Assembly (NCBI GenBank): GCA_963727035.1
Contig: CAVSEY010000005.1
Coordinates: 186,001 to 250,000 of the forward strand
DNA: 64,000 nucleotides
Origin: Rhodoblastus sp963727035
Lineage (GTDB): Bacteria; Pseudomonadota; Alphaproteobacteria; Rhizobiales; Beijerinckiaceae
Direction: 5' to 3'
Shown: positions 25,308 to 33,058 of the stretch, piece after piece
Numbering within the stretch: position 1 is the first letter of the stretch
Layout of the letters: each line of letters begins with the position of its first letter
Notes under the pieces: generated by a model
Database searches by the model: none
Told to the model about the DNA's origin: nothing
The model's input: only the letters and a program-made list of their open reading frames with translations
Position numbers and translations under genes: made by a program

Positions 25308-26264
25308 TCAGGGGCCCGTCGAAGCGACAGCGCGCGCGCCGGCTGAGCGCGCTTCCCCGTCGCTGTCCTGAAAAACCTTCCGCAATACCGCGCCCAACTC
25401 CCTGAACATCGCCTTGCGGCTTGAAGTCAGGCGCCAGGCCAGCGCGATGACGCGCGGGGGGCTGTCGTTTTCCAGCGGGCGAGCGACGAGATTCAAGCCG
25501 CGCAGAATTCCGGCGTCGATCGCCATTTGCGGCGCGAGCGTGACGCCGAGCCCGTTGGCCGCCATCTGCACCAGAGTGAGCAGGCTCGTGCCCTGAAAGC
25601 CGCTGTTGCGCCGCGCGCCTTCGAGCGAACAGGCGGCCAGCGCATGTTCGCGCAGGCAATGGCCGTCTTCGAGCAGCAGCAGGTCTTCCGCCTCCATGTC
25701 CTGGGGGAGGATTTTGTCCCGCGATGCGAGGCGATGATCCGGGGGGCCGACGAAGAAGAAGCGGTCGCGCCCCAGCTCCATCGTCTCCAGACCCTGGCAA
25801 GGATAGGGCAAGGCGATGATCGCGGCGTCGGCCTGACCGCTTTCGAGCCGGGCGAGGATCGGCGCCGATTGCTCCTCGCGCAGATAGATTTTCAGCTTCG
25901 GAAAAGCCTCGCGCAGGGCCGGCATGATGCGGGGAACGAGGAACGGCCCGATGGTGGGGATGACCCCAAGCTGGAGCGACCCCGAATGCGGGTCGCGCGC
26001 CTCGCGCGCCGCCTCGACCAGTTCTTCGGCGCCGCGGAGCAACTCCCGGGCGCGCTGCGCGATGTCGAGCCCGATGGCGGTGGGGATGACAACGCGCTTG
26101 GTGCGCTCCAGCAACTTGACCCCGAGATGGTCCTCCAGCTCCTGAATCGCGGCGCTGAGCGCCGACTGGCTGACCAGACAGTCCTCGGCCGCGGCGCCGA
26201 AATGGCGGCGCTCGACCACGGCGACGAGGAAACGCAATTGGCGGAGGGTGGGAAGTGGCGTCAT
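25308..26264 (-). CDS. oxyR: Peroxide-sensing LysR regulator OxyR
   Basis: OxyR activates peroxide defence genes when two cysteines form a disulfide. The 318-residue LysR-type protein has the winged HTH at residues 5-65 (FGAAAEDCLVSQSALSAAIQ). In its sensor domain, GHCLREHALAAC (near residue 200) matches the CX8C spacing of the redox pair Cys199/Cys208 in the enteric protein. It is divergent from ahpC with 127 bases between the starts, the classical arrangement in which OxyR binds the shared region and represses itself. The C-terminal tail is slightly longer than in enteric OxyR. Confidence 0.93.
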   Translation of the reverse strand: MTPLPTLRQLRFLVAVVERRHFGAAAEDCLVSQSALSAAIQELEDHLGVKLLERTKRVVIPTAIGLDIAQRARELLRGAEELVEAAREARDPHSGSLQLGVIPTIGPFLVPRIMPALREAFPKLKIYLREEQSAPILARLESGQADAAIIALPYPCQGLETMELGRDRFFFVGPPDHRLASRDKILPQDMEAEDLLLLEDGHCLREHALAACSLEGARRNSGFQGTSLLTLVQMAANGLGVTLAPQMAIDAGILRGLNLVARPLENDSPPRVIALAWRLTSSRKAMFRELGAVLRKVFQDSDGEARSAGARAVASTGP

Positions 26265-26391
26265 GGAGACGAGAGTAATCGGAAAAATGAATTAATAAAA
26301 CTTATTTTTTTAATTTTACTCGATCAATGGCTCAGTTTAGGGATTACCGCGACGCACAAACTTGTGTCGCAATGCAGCACCGGAGAAACTT
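26265..26391. promoter_or_regulatory. Divergent oxyR-ahpC control region with a dyad in the ahpC leader
   Basis: This 127-base AT-rich gap should hold both promoters and the OxyR site. A dyad at 26349-26370 has arms GCGA/TCGC and CACAA/TTGTG, with one bulged base. It ends 21 bases before the ahpC start and could be an operator half or an mRNA hairpin. No full four-part OxyR consensus could be read with confidence. Confidence 0.5.
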
Positions 26392-26955
26392 ATGTCGCTC
26401 ATCAGCACCGCCGTTAAGCCCTTCCAGGCCAAGGCCTTCAAGCAGGGAAAATTCATTGACGTGACCGAAGCCGACCTGATGGACAAGTGGTCGGTGGCGT
26501 TTTTCTATCCGGCCGATTTCACCTTCGTCTGCCCGACCGAGCTTGAGGACCTCGCCGACAATTACGCCGAATTCCAGAAGCTCGGCGTCGAAATCTATGC
26601 GGTTTCGACCGACACCCATTTCGCGCACAAGGCGTGGCACGACATGTCGCCGGCGATCAAGAAGATCGATTACGTCATGGTCGGCGACCCGACCCACGCG
26701 ATCTCGCGCAACTTCAACGTCCTGATCGAGGACGCCGGCCTCGCCAACCGCGGCACTTTCGTCGTCGATCCCGACGGCATCATCCAGATCGTCGAGATCA
26801 CCGCCGGCGGCATCGGCCGCGACGCCAAGGAGTTGCTGCGCAAGATCAAGGCCGCGCAATATGTCGCCGCCCATCCCGGCGAAGTCTGCCCGGCCAAGTG
26901 GCATGAAGGCGAAAAAACCCTCGCCCCGTCGCTCGATCTCGTCGGCAAGATCTGA
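26392..26955 (+). CDS. ahpC: Alkyl hydroperoxide reductase subunit AhpC
   Basis: This typical 2-Cys peroxiredoxin reduces peroxides in the cytoplasm and is recycled by AhpF. The product has 187 residues. The peroxidatic Cys lies in FYPADFTFVCPTELED near residue 47 and the resolving Cys in HPGEVCPAKW near 166. The ATG at 26392 gives the family start MSLISTAVKPF and follows GGAGAAACTT; the longer frame from 26362 would add ten non-family residues. ahpF follows after an unusual repeat-filled gap of 165 bases. Confidence 0.96.
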   Translation: MSLISTAVKPFQAKAFKQGKFIDVTEADLMDKWSVAFFYPADFTFVCPTELEDLADNYAEFQKLGVEIYAVSTDTHFAHKAWHDMSPAIKKIDYVMVGDPTHAISRNFNVLIEDAGLANRGTFVVDPDGIIQIVEITAGGIGRDAKELLRKIKAAQYVAAHPGEVCPAKWHEGEKTLAPSLDLVGKI

Positions 26956-26974
26956 GGGTCGGGCCCCCCTTTGT

Positions 26975-27073
26975 CCCCTCCCCCCTTGTGGGGGAGGGTT
27001 AGGGTGGGGGGACAACACGCTGAAAAGTAGTGGTTTTTACCCCCACCCCAGCCCTCCCCACAAGGGGGAGGGA
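26975..27073. repeat. Large composite inverted repeat of the CCCTCCCC type between ahpC and ahpF
   Basis: The left arm (26975-27010) and right arm (27040-27073) are near reverse complements built from C-rich and G-rich blocks. Each arm contains its own smaller dyad (CCCTCCCCC and GGGGGAGGG around TTGTG). On RNA this gives a long stem with side hairpins. Similar CCCTCCCCACAAGGGGAGGG elements are widespread between alphaproteobacterial genes. Inside this operon it may lower ahpF expression relative to ahpC. Confidence 0.75.
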
Positions 27074-27120
27074 GTCGGTGCCGTGCTTTTGCCCGCACTT
27101 TAGAACCGGAGAGTTTCGCC

Positions 27121-28701
27121 ATGTTGGACGCCGCCCTCAAAGCCCAGTTGCAGGCCTATTTCGAGCGCATCGCCTTTCCCGTCGAACTGGTCGCCTCGCT
27201 CGACGACGGCGAAAAGTCGCGCGAAATGCTGGCTCTGCTCGAAGATATCGCGTCCATCTCGCCGAAAATCACAATGTCGCGCGACGGCGACGGCGCCCGG
27301 AAACCGTCCTTCGCGATCAATCGCGCCGGCTCGAATGTCTCCGTCGCCTTCGCCGGCCTGCCGATGGGCCATGAATTCAATTCGCTGATCCTGGCCGTGC
27401 TCCAGGTCGGCGGCCTGCCGCCGAAAGAATCCCCGGAGGTCATCGAGCAGATCAAGGCGCTCGAAGGCGACTATCTGTTCGAGACCTTTTTCTCGCTCTC
27501 CTGCCAGAACTGCCCCGACGTGGTGCAGGCGCTGAACGCGATGAGCGTGATCAATCCCAGGATCCGCCATGTCGCCGTCGACGGCGGCCTGTTCCAGGAC
27601 GAGGTCGAGGCGCGCAAGATCATGGCCGTGCCGACCGTCTTCCTGAACGGCGAAGTTTTCGCGCAGGGCCGGATGAACGTCGAGCAATTGCTGGCGAAAA
27701 TCGACACCGGCGCCTCGGCGCGCGCCGCCGAAAAGCTGAAGGACCAGGCGCCCTTCGCCGTGCTGGTGGTGGGCGGCGGCCCGGCCGGCGCAGCCGCCGC
27801 GATCTATGCGGCGCGCAAGGGCGTCAGGACCGGAATCGTGGCCGAGCGCTTCGGCGGCCAGGTGCTGGACACCTCGGGGATCGAGAATTTCATCTCGCTC
27901 CCGCACACCGAGGGTCCGAAACTGGCCGCGGCGCTGGAAAGCCATGTCAGGGAATATGGCGTGGACGTCATGAACGTGCAGACGGCGGTCGAGCTGATCC
28001 CGGCGCGCGATGCAGGCGGCCTCGCCCGGCTGCGGCTGGCGAGCGGCGCGACCCTTTCGGCGCGTACGATCGTGCTGTCGCCCGGCGCGCGCTGGCGCCA
28101 GATGAACGTGCCCGGCGAGGAGCAATATCGCAACAAGGGCGTGGCCTATTGCCCGCATTGTGACGGACCTCTGTTCAAGGGCAAGCGCGTGGCGGTGATC
28201 GGCGGCGGCAATTCCGGCGTCGAGGCGGCAATCGACCTCGCGGGCCTCGTCGCTCATGTCACCTTGATCGAATTCGATGGCCAGCTGCGCGCCGACGCCG
28301 TGCTGCAGAACAAGCTTCGGTCGCTGCCCAATGTCCGCATCGTCGTTTCGGCTCAAACGACGGAAGTGTTTGGCGACGGCGAAAAGGTGACCGGCCTGAG
28401 CTATCGAGACCGCGCGACCGGCGCGACGCATCGCGTCGATCTCGACGGCGTCTTCGTGCAGATCGGCCTCGTCCCCAACACCGAATGGCTGAAGGGCGCG
28501 ATCGCCTTGAGTCCACGCGGCGAGATCGAGATCGACGCGCGCGGCGAGACTTCGGCTTATGGCGTGTTCGCCGCCGGCGACGCCACCACCACGCCCTACA
28601 AGCAGATCGTCATCGCCTTGGGCGGCGGCGCGACCGCCGCGCTCTCGGCCTTCGACTGCCTGATCCGCCAGGCCCCGCCCGCGACCTCGCAGGCGGCGTG
28701 A
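27121..28701 (+). CDS. ahpF: Alkyl hydroperoxide reductase subunit F (AhpF)
   Basis: AhpF is the NADH-dependent flavoprotein that reduces AhpC. The 526-residue protein has the tandem thioredoxin-fold N-terminal domain, with redox pair CQNCPD near residue 128. The FAD-binding motif is VVGGGPAGAAAAIYAARKG near 217, the thioredoxin-reductase-like CPHCDG near 345, and the NADH motif VIGGGNSGVEAAIDLAG near 358. It ends with the family GDATTTPYKQI segment. CCGGAGAG precedes the ATG. It works as a pair with the AhpC encoded upstream and should be under OxyR control from the same promoter region. Confidence 0.96.
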   Translation: MLDAALKAQLQAYFERIAFPVELVASLDDGEKSREMLALLEDIASISPKITMSRDGDGARKPSFAINRAGSNVSVAFAGLPMGHEFNSLILAVLQVGGLPPKESPEVIEQIKALEGDYLFETFFSLSCQNCPDVVQALNAMSVINPRIRHVAVDGGLFQDEVEARKIMAVPTVFLNGEVFAQGRMNVEQLLAKIDTGASARAAEKLKDQAPFAVLVVGGGPAGAAAAIYAARKGVRTGIVAERFGGQVLDTSGIENFISLPHTEGPKLAAALESHVREYGVDVMNVQTAVELIPARDAGGLARLRLASGATLSARTIVLSPGARWRQMNVPGEEQYRNKGVAYCPHCDGPLFKGKRVAVIGGGNSGVEAAIDLAGLVAHVTLIEFDGQLRADAVLQNKLRSLPNVRIVVSAQTTEVFGDGEKVTGLSYRDRATGATHRVDLDGVFVQIGLVPNTEWLKGAIALSPRGEIEIDARGETSAYGVFAAGDATTTPYKQIVIALGGGATAALSAFDCLIRQAPPATSQAA

Positions 28702-28791
28702 CAAACCCCGGCGGGTTTCGGGCCGCCGGCGTCCCCTCCCCGACTCAAGCTTTACCTGCTATAGCGGCGCAACGCTTCCCGGAGCGACGTC

Positions 28792-29610
28792 GTGCCGCAA
28801 AGCTCCAGCCGAAAAAAGATCCTGATGTGCCCGCCGGATTTTTTCGGCGTGGATTATGTCATCAATCCCTGGATGGAAGGGCAAAAAGGCCACGCCGATG
28901 CGGCTGAAGCCCGCCGGCAATGGCTCGATCTGAAGGCGCGGGTGGAACGCCATGCGGAAGCGCTTCTGCTCGCGCCGCGCCCCGGCCTGCCCGATCTCGT
29001 CTTCACCGCCAACGCCGGCCTGGCGAAAGGCGGCAAGGTCGTGATCAGCCGCTTCCGCTTTCCGCAGCGGCGCGGCGAGGAGGTCTTTTTCCGCGACTGG
29101 TTCGAGACCCATGGCTATCGCGTGATCGACCCGCCGGCCGGCCTGTTCTTCGAAGGCGCCGGCGACGCGCTCCATGACGCGGCGCGCGATCTGTTCTGGG
29201 TCGGCCACGGTTTCCGCTCGGACGCGGGCGTCGCGCCCTTTCTCGAACAAGCCCTGGCGACGCGCGCGGTCCCGCTCGGGCTGACCGACCCGCGCTTTTA
29301 TCACCTCGACACCTGTCTCTGCCCCCTGCCCGGCGGCTTCCTGCTTTACTTCCCCGGCGCTTTCGACCCCGCCTCGCGCGCGGCCATCGAATCGATCGCG
29401 CCGGACGACAAGCGAATCCCCGTGGACGACGCCGAGGCGGAAGAATTCTGCTGCAACGCCGTGGCGCTGGGAAAAACCCTGATCCTGAACGCCGCCTCGC
29501 CGCGCTTGCGCCACCGCCTCACGCAGGCGGGATTCCTTGTCGAGGCCACGCCGCTCACGCAATTCATGAAAGCCGGCGGCGCGGCCAAGTGTTTGACCCT
29601 GGAATTATAG
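28792..29610 (+). CDS. Amidinotransferase-fold hydrolase (DDAH/arginine deiminase-like)
   Basis: The 272-residue protein belongs to the guanidino-group-modifying superfamily, nearest to dimethylarginine dimethylaminohydrolase. The fold signature is visible: LPDLVFTANAGL near residue 66, LFFEGAGDALHD near 118 (Glu and Asp ligands), RFYHLDTCLCPL near 168 (catalytic His) and GGAAKCLTLEL at the C-terminus (nucleophilic Cys). All catalytic positions are present, so it should hydrolyse a guanidino substrate. Whether that is methylarginine, arginine or another compound cannot be read. The GTG start follows GGAG. It lies 90 bases after ahpF and could be cotranscribed. Confidence 0.86.
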   Translation: MPQSSSRKKILMCPPDFFGVDYVINPWMEGQKGHADAAEARRQWLDLKARVERHAEALLLAPRPGLPDLVFTANAGLAKGGKVVISRFRFPQRRGEEVFFRDWFETHGYRVIDPPAGLFFEGAGDALHDAARDLFWVGHGFRSDAGVAPFLEQALATRAVPLGLTDPRFYHLDTCLCPLPGGFLLYFPGAFDPASRAAIESIAPDDKRIPVDDAEAEEFCCNAVALGKTLILNAASPRLRHRLTQAGFLVEATPLTQFMKAGGAAKCLTLEL

Positions 29611-29614
29611 CCTT

Positions 29615-30490
29615 TCAACCGAGAACGCCGTAACGCCGCAGCCAGGCCGCCATGCGCCGCCAGGCGTCCTCGGCGTCCTCCTTGCGGTAGCTGGGCCGGT
29701 AATCGGCGTGGAAACCGTGCGGCGCGTCGGGATAGACATGGAATTCGGCAGTCTTGCCCGCCGCTTGCAGCCGCGCCTTCATCTCCGCGACCTGCGCGGC
29801 CGTGATATGCGCGTCGGCGCCGCCATAGAGGCCGAGCACGGGCGCCTTCAGCTCCGGCGCAAGCTCCAGCGGACTCTTGGGCCAAAGCGCCCTTTGCGCC
29901 GGCGGGTCGACCAGCGTTCCGTAAAAGGCCACGCCGGCCTTGGGGGCCGCGCTTTCCGAACAATAGACCCAGACCGTGCGGCCTCCGCGGCAAAAGCCGA
30001 TGATTCCGAGCCGGTCCGTATCGCCGCCCTGCGCCCTGGCCCAAGCGGCGGTCGCGTCGAGGTCGGCGACAAGCTCGGCGTCCGGCTTGGCGTTGACCAC
30101 TTTCATGATCGCGGAAATATCGGTCATTTTCGTCAGATCGACGCCAAAGCGGAAATAATAATCCGGCGCGATGGCGAAGGCGCCAAGCTTGGCGAACCGG
30201 CGGACGACGTCGCGGATATATTCGTGGAGGCCGAAAACCTCCATCGCCACCAGAACCACCGGCGGATGCGCCACGCCTTCAGGCCGGGCGAAATAGACCG
30301 GCATGTCGCCGCCGCGCGTCGCGAGCGTCGCGCCGCCCGCGACCAGGCCCTGCGCGTCGGTCGCGATGGCCCCGGCCCGCAACGGCCCCGCGGCCAGCGC
30401 ATAACCACCTGCCGCCGAAGCCGCCACAAAATCGCGACGCGACAGCGATCCAATCGTAGCGTCAGGCGGGACTTTTTGGGACAGGCTCAT
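29615..30490 (-). CDS. Tat-exported dienelactone hydrolase family protein
   Basis: This alpha/beta hydrolase of 291 residues has a Tat-type signal (SLSRRDFVAASAAGGYALAA at residues 15-34). The catalytic triad of dienelactone hydrolases is visible: Cys in GFCRGG near 165, Asp in YGGADAHI near 220 and His in DAPHGFHADYRP near 250. The MEVFGLHEYIRD segment is also typical. It should act in the periplasm on a lactone or ester; the substrate is unknown. The ATG at 30490 follows GGAGGAGAAATC, so the longer frame from 30583 is rejected. It is convergent with the amidinotransferase-fold gene, with four bases between the stops. Confidence 0.9.
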   Translation of the reverse strand: MSLSQKVPPDATIGSLSRRDFVAASAAGGYALAAGPLRAGAIATDAQGLVAGGATLATRGGDMPVYFARPEGVAHPPVVLVAMEVFGLHEYIRDVVRRFAKLGAFAIAPDYYFRFGVDLTKMTDISAIMKVVNAKPDAELVADLDATAAWARAQGGDTDRLGIIGFCRGGRTVWVYCSESAAPKAGVAFYGTLVDPPAQRALWPKSPLELAPELKAPVLGLYGGADAHITAAQVAEMKARLQAAGKTAEFHVYPDAPHGFHADYRPSYRKEDAEDAWRRMAAWLRRYGVLG

Positions 30491-30844
30491 GATTTCTCCT
30501 CCAAGGCTGGAATTCCGAAGTAAAATCCCGTCCGCCCGAATATTCAACGCCGCGGAACGAGGCCGCGCGACGCGCGGGGACAACGCCTCCGCTCAAGGCG
30601 CGCCGAAACAAGGTTTGTCCGCCCCTCCGGATGCGGCGGACTCGCCAATCCGAAGCAAGACACGGGCGTGGCAGGCCGCCGGACTCGACCGAGTTGACGG
30701 TGAAGTTCAAGCGTCGCGCCAGTCGCAGATTCAAGCCGACGTGAGAGAATACTGCGGGAATCCCGGCCGTTCCTACTCTTGACTGTGGAGGGGCGCATTG
30801 CTAAGAAAAAAAACGCTAAGACACTCGCGCAGGTCCGGGTATAT
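30491..30844. other. Intergenic region before the glycan-modification patch
   Basis: About 350 bases between divergent genes. No gene was recognised. The right end (30779-30844) is open in the frame of the following gene, with a possible GTG at 30785 and a GGAGGGG at 30786-30792, so part of it may belong to that gene. Confidence 0.4.
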
Positions 30845-32878
30845 ATGGCAGAGCCGGTACAAAAGTCTATTGCTCCAGATCTTTCTGTATTCATGAATTA
30901 TGAGTACGAATTCGATCTGAACGGCAACAACGCCGCCGCCAACGTCATTCGAATAGTTGGGAAAAACAAGCGAGTCCTTGAGATTGGCGCAGGATCTGGC
31001 GCCATCGCCCGGAAATTAGTCGATGTGATGGGTTGTGAAGTTATCGCCATTGAAATCAACCCGGACTCCATCGAAAAGTTGAAATCATTCTGTAGCGATG
31101 TCTATTCTAGTGATTTGAATAATAAGGACTGGACTTCGCAACTCAGATCAGAACGAAAATTCGACGTCGTCATCGCCGCCGATGTTCTCGAACATCTTTA
31201 CGACCCGTGGGCCGTTCTCAAGCAGATGAAAAGCCTGTTGAACGACCATGGGTTCATCGTGCTCTCCCTTCCTCACGCCGCCTATTGGGGCGTGCTGGCC
31301 AGCCTCGCGCACGAGGATTTCGCCTATGGAGAATGGGGCCTGTTCGACAAGACGCATATCCGTTTCTTCGGAATGCATAATATCCAGACCCTCCACGAAA
31401 GCGCGGGCCTCGCGATTCAGGATTACCGTTTCGTTGAGCTGAACCCCGACAAGACCGAATTCGGAAGTCTTTGGGAATCGTTGTCCGCCGCCGAACGCCA
31501 AGCCTTCGCGGGCCATCGATTAAGTTCCGTTTATCAAGTTGTCACCAAGGCCGCTCCCGCCGAGCGCGCGAGAAATGCGCTTTCCCTGACAGATTCCAAA
31601 CCGAAGCTGGCGGTGAGGTCCGACGACTGTCAGATCAGGCTTATCGCGTTTTTCTTGACGCAGTTCCATCCAATTCCGGAAAACGACCAGTGGTGGGGAC
31701 AGGGATTTACCGAATGGACCAACGTCACCAAGGCCACGCCGCTTTTCCCCGGCCATATTCAACCTCATCTGCCAACCGACCTCGGATTCTACGACCTTCG
31801 TTTGCGGGAATCGCGTCGTGAGCAGATCAAATTAGCCAAGACTTACGGAATCGACGGTTTTTGTTACCATTATTACTGGTTCTCTGGCCGACAACTCTTG
31901 AGTGCGCCGCTCGATGACATGCTCGCCGATCCCAAGAGCGACATGCCGTTTTGCCTGTGCTGGGCCAATGAAAACTGGACGCGGCGATGGGACGCGGCCG
32001 AGCATGATATTCTGATCGCTCAGGAATATCGCGCCACCGACGATCTCGATTTCATTAAAAGCATCGAGCCGATGCTACGCGACAAGCGTTACATCCTTGT
32101 CGATGGCGCGCCTTTCTTCATCGTCTATCGTCCGCAGCATCTTCCCGACGCAAAAAAGACCGTCGCGATCTGGCGGGAGTATTGCGCCAGCGTCGGCATT
32201 CCAAAAATCCATGTCGCCTGCGCCTTCACGCATGGCAATTGGGACTACCGCCAGTTCGGCTTCGACAGCGGCGTGGAATTTCCGCCGCACAATATGACGA
32301 TGCCGAACATGAGTCCGGCGATAAATTTTTACAGTGAGCATTCCGGTTATGTTTTCGACTGCGCGGATGTCGCCGAACGATATCTCTCAATGCGCTATTC
32401 CCGCGACTTCAACGGCTTTCGCGGCGTTTTTCCGGCATGGGACAATACCGCCCGCACGGGCGAGCGCTCGACGATTGGATTGAACGGGACGCCGAGAAAT
32501 TATGAGTTCTGGCTTTCGCAGGCCATCGCCAAGACCTGCGACGATTTTCCCGGCGAGGACAGGCTCGTTTTCATCAACGCATGGAATGAATGGGCCGAAG
32601 GCTGCCACCTGGAGCCCTGCCGCCAATATGGGCGGCAATATCTGGAGGCGACGGCGCGAGCAAAACGCGGCGACTCCACCTTGACAGACCTCATGGACAG
32701 GGGCGTTCCGGACATCGCGCGCATTCCGCAAGACGTTCAAGGCGCTGACCCACCCTCTCCTTACGTGGTCGCCAACACCCAAAAGAAATATACCCCGCTC
32801 GGGCGCTTCGTCCGCAAAACGGTGACCAATCCGTTGCGCGCCAGCCTGCGGCGGCTCAAGGGAAAGAAGCCAAGGTAA
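30845..32878 (+). CDS. Fusion of SAM-dependent methyltransferase and WbsX-type glycan protein
   Basis: This two-domain cytoplasmic protein is about 677 residues long. Residues 30-240 are a class I methyltransferase: VLEIGAGSGAIARKLVDVMG near 43, IAADVLEHLYDPW and FIVLSLPHAAYW. From about 266 a WbsX (GH99-like) domain follows: AFFLTQFHPIPENDQWWGQG, FTEWTNVTKA, CLCWANENWTRRWD, then NAWNEWAEGCHLEPC near 577. WbsX proteins occur in O-antigen and capsule clusters. The start is uncertain: ATG 30845 is used here, but GTG 30785 or TTG 30779 would add 20-22 lysine-rich residues. Base composition is lower in GC than the flanks, and the next gene also carries methyltransferase domains. Confidence 0.82.
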   Translation: MAEPVQKSIAPDLSVFMNYEYEFDLNGNNAAANVIRIVGKNKRVLEIGAGSGAIARKLVDVMGCEVIAIEINPDSIEKLKSFCSDVYSSDLNNKDWTSQLRSERKFDVVIAADVLEHLYDPWAVLKQMKSLLNDHGFIVLSLPHAAYWGVLASLAHEDFAYGEWGLFDKTHIRFFGMHNIQTLHESAGLAIQDYRFVELNPDKTEFGSLWESLSAAERQAFAGHRLSSVYQVVTKAAPAERARNALSLTDSKPKLAVRSDDCQIRLIAFFLTQFHPIPENDQWWGQGFTEWTNVTKATPLFPGHIQPHLPTDLGFYDLRLRESRREQIKLAKTYGIDGFCYHYYWFSGRQLLSAPLDDMLADPKSDMPFCLCWANENWTRRWDAAEHDILIAQEYRATDDLDFIKSIEPMLRDKRYILVDGAPFFIVYRPQHLPDAKKTVAIWREYCASVGIPKIHVACAFTHGNWDYRQFGFDSGVEFPPHNMTMPNMSPAINFYSEHSGYVFDCADVAERYLSMRYSRDFNGFRGVFPAWDNTARTGERSTIGLNGTPRNYEFWLSQAIAKTCDDFPGEDRLVFINAWNEWAEGCHLEPCRQYGRQYLEATARAKRGDSTLTDLMDRGVPDIARIPQDVQGADPPSPYVVANTQKKYTPLGRFVRKTVTNPLRASLRRLKGKKPR

Positions 32879-33058
32879 CAAATCGCCGGAGCAGATCGGT
32901 TAATCGGGACCTTGACTGGCTGATTGCGGTTTCTGCTCTTAAGCGCAAGGCGCAGGCGCCCGCATCCACGAGCGCCGTCCTTGGGCCGAAGAAAAATCGC
33001 CGAGCGCCCGGACGAGCGCTTGTCGATGGTTGTCAACAGATTAGGGCAGACTTGGCCA

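Noticed and set aside
27100..28704. Minus-strand open frame of 534 codons
   Set aside because: Antisense shadow of ahpF.
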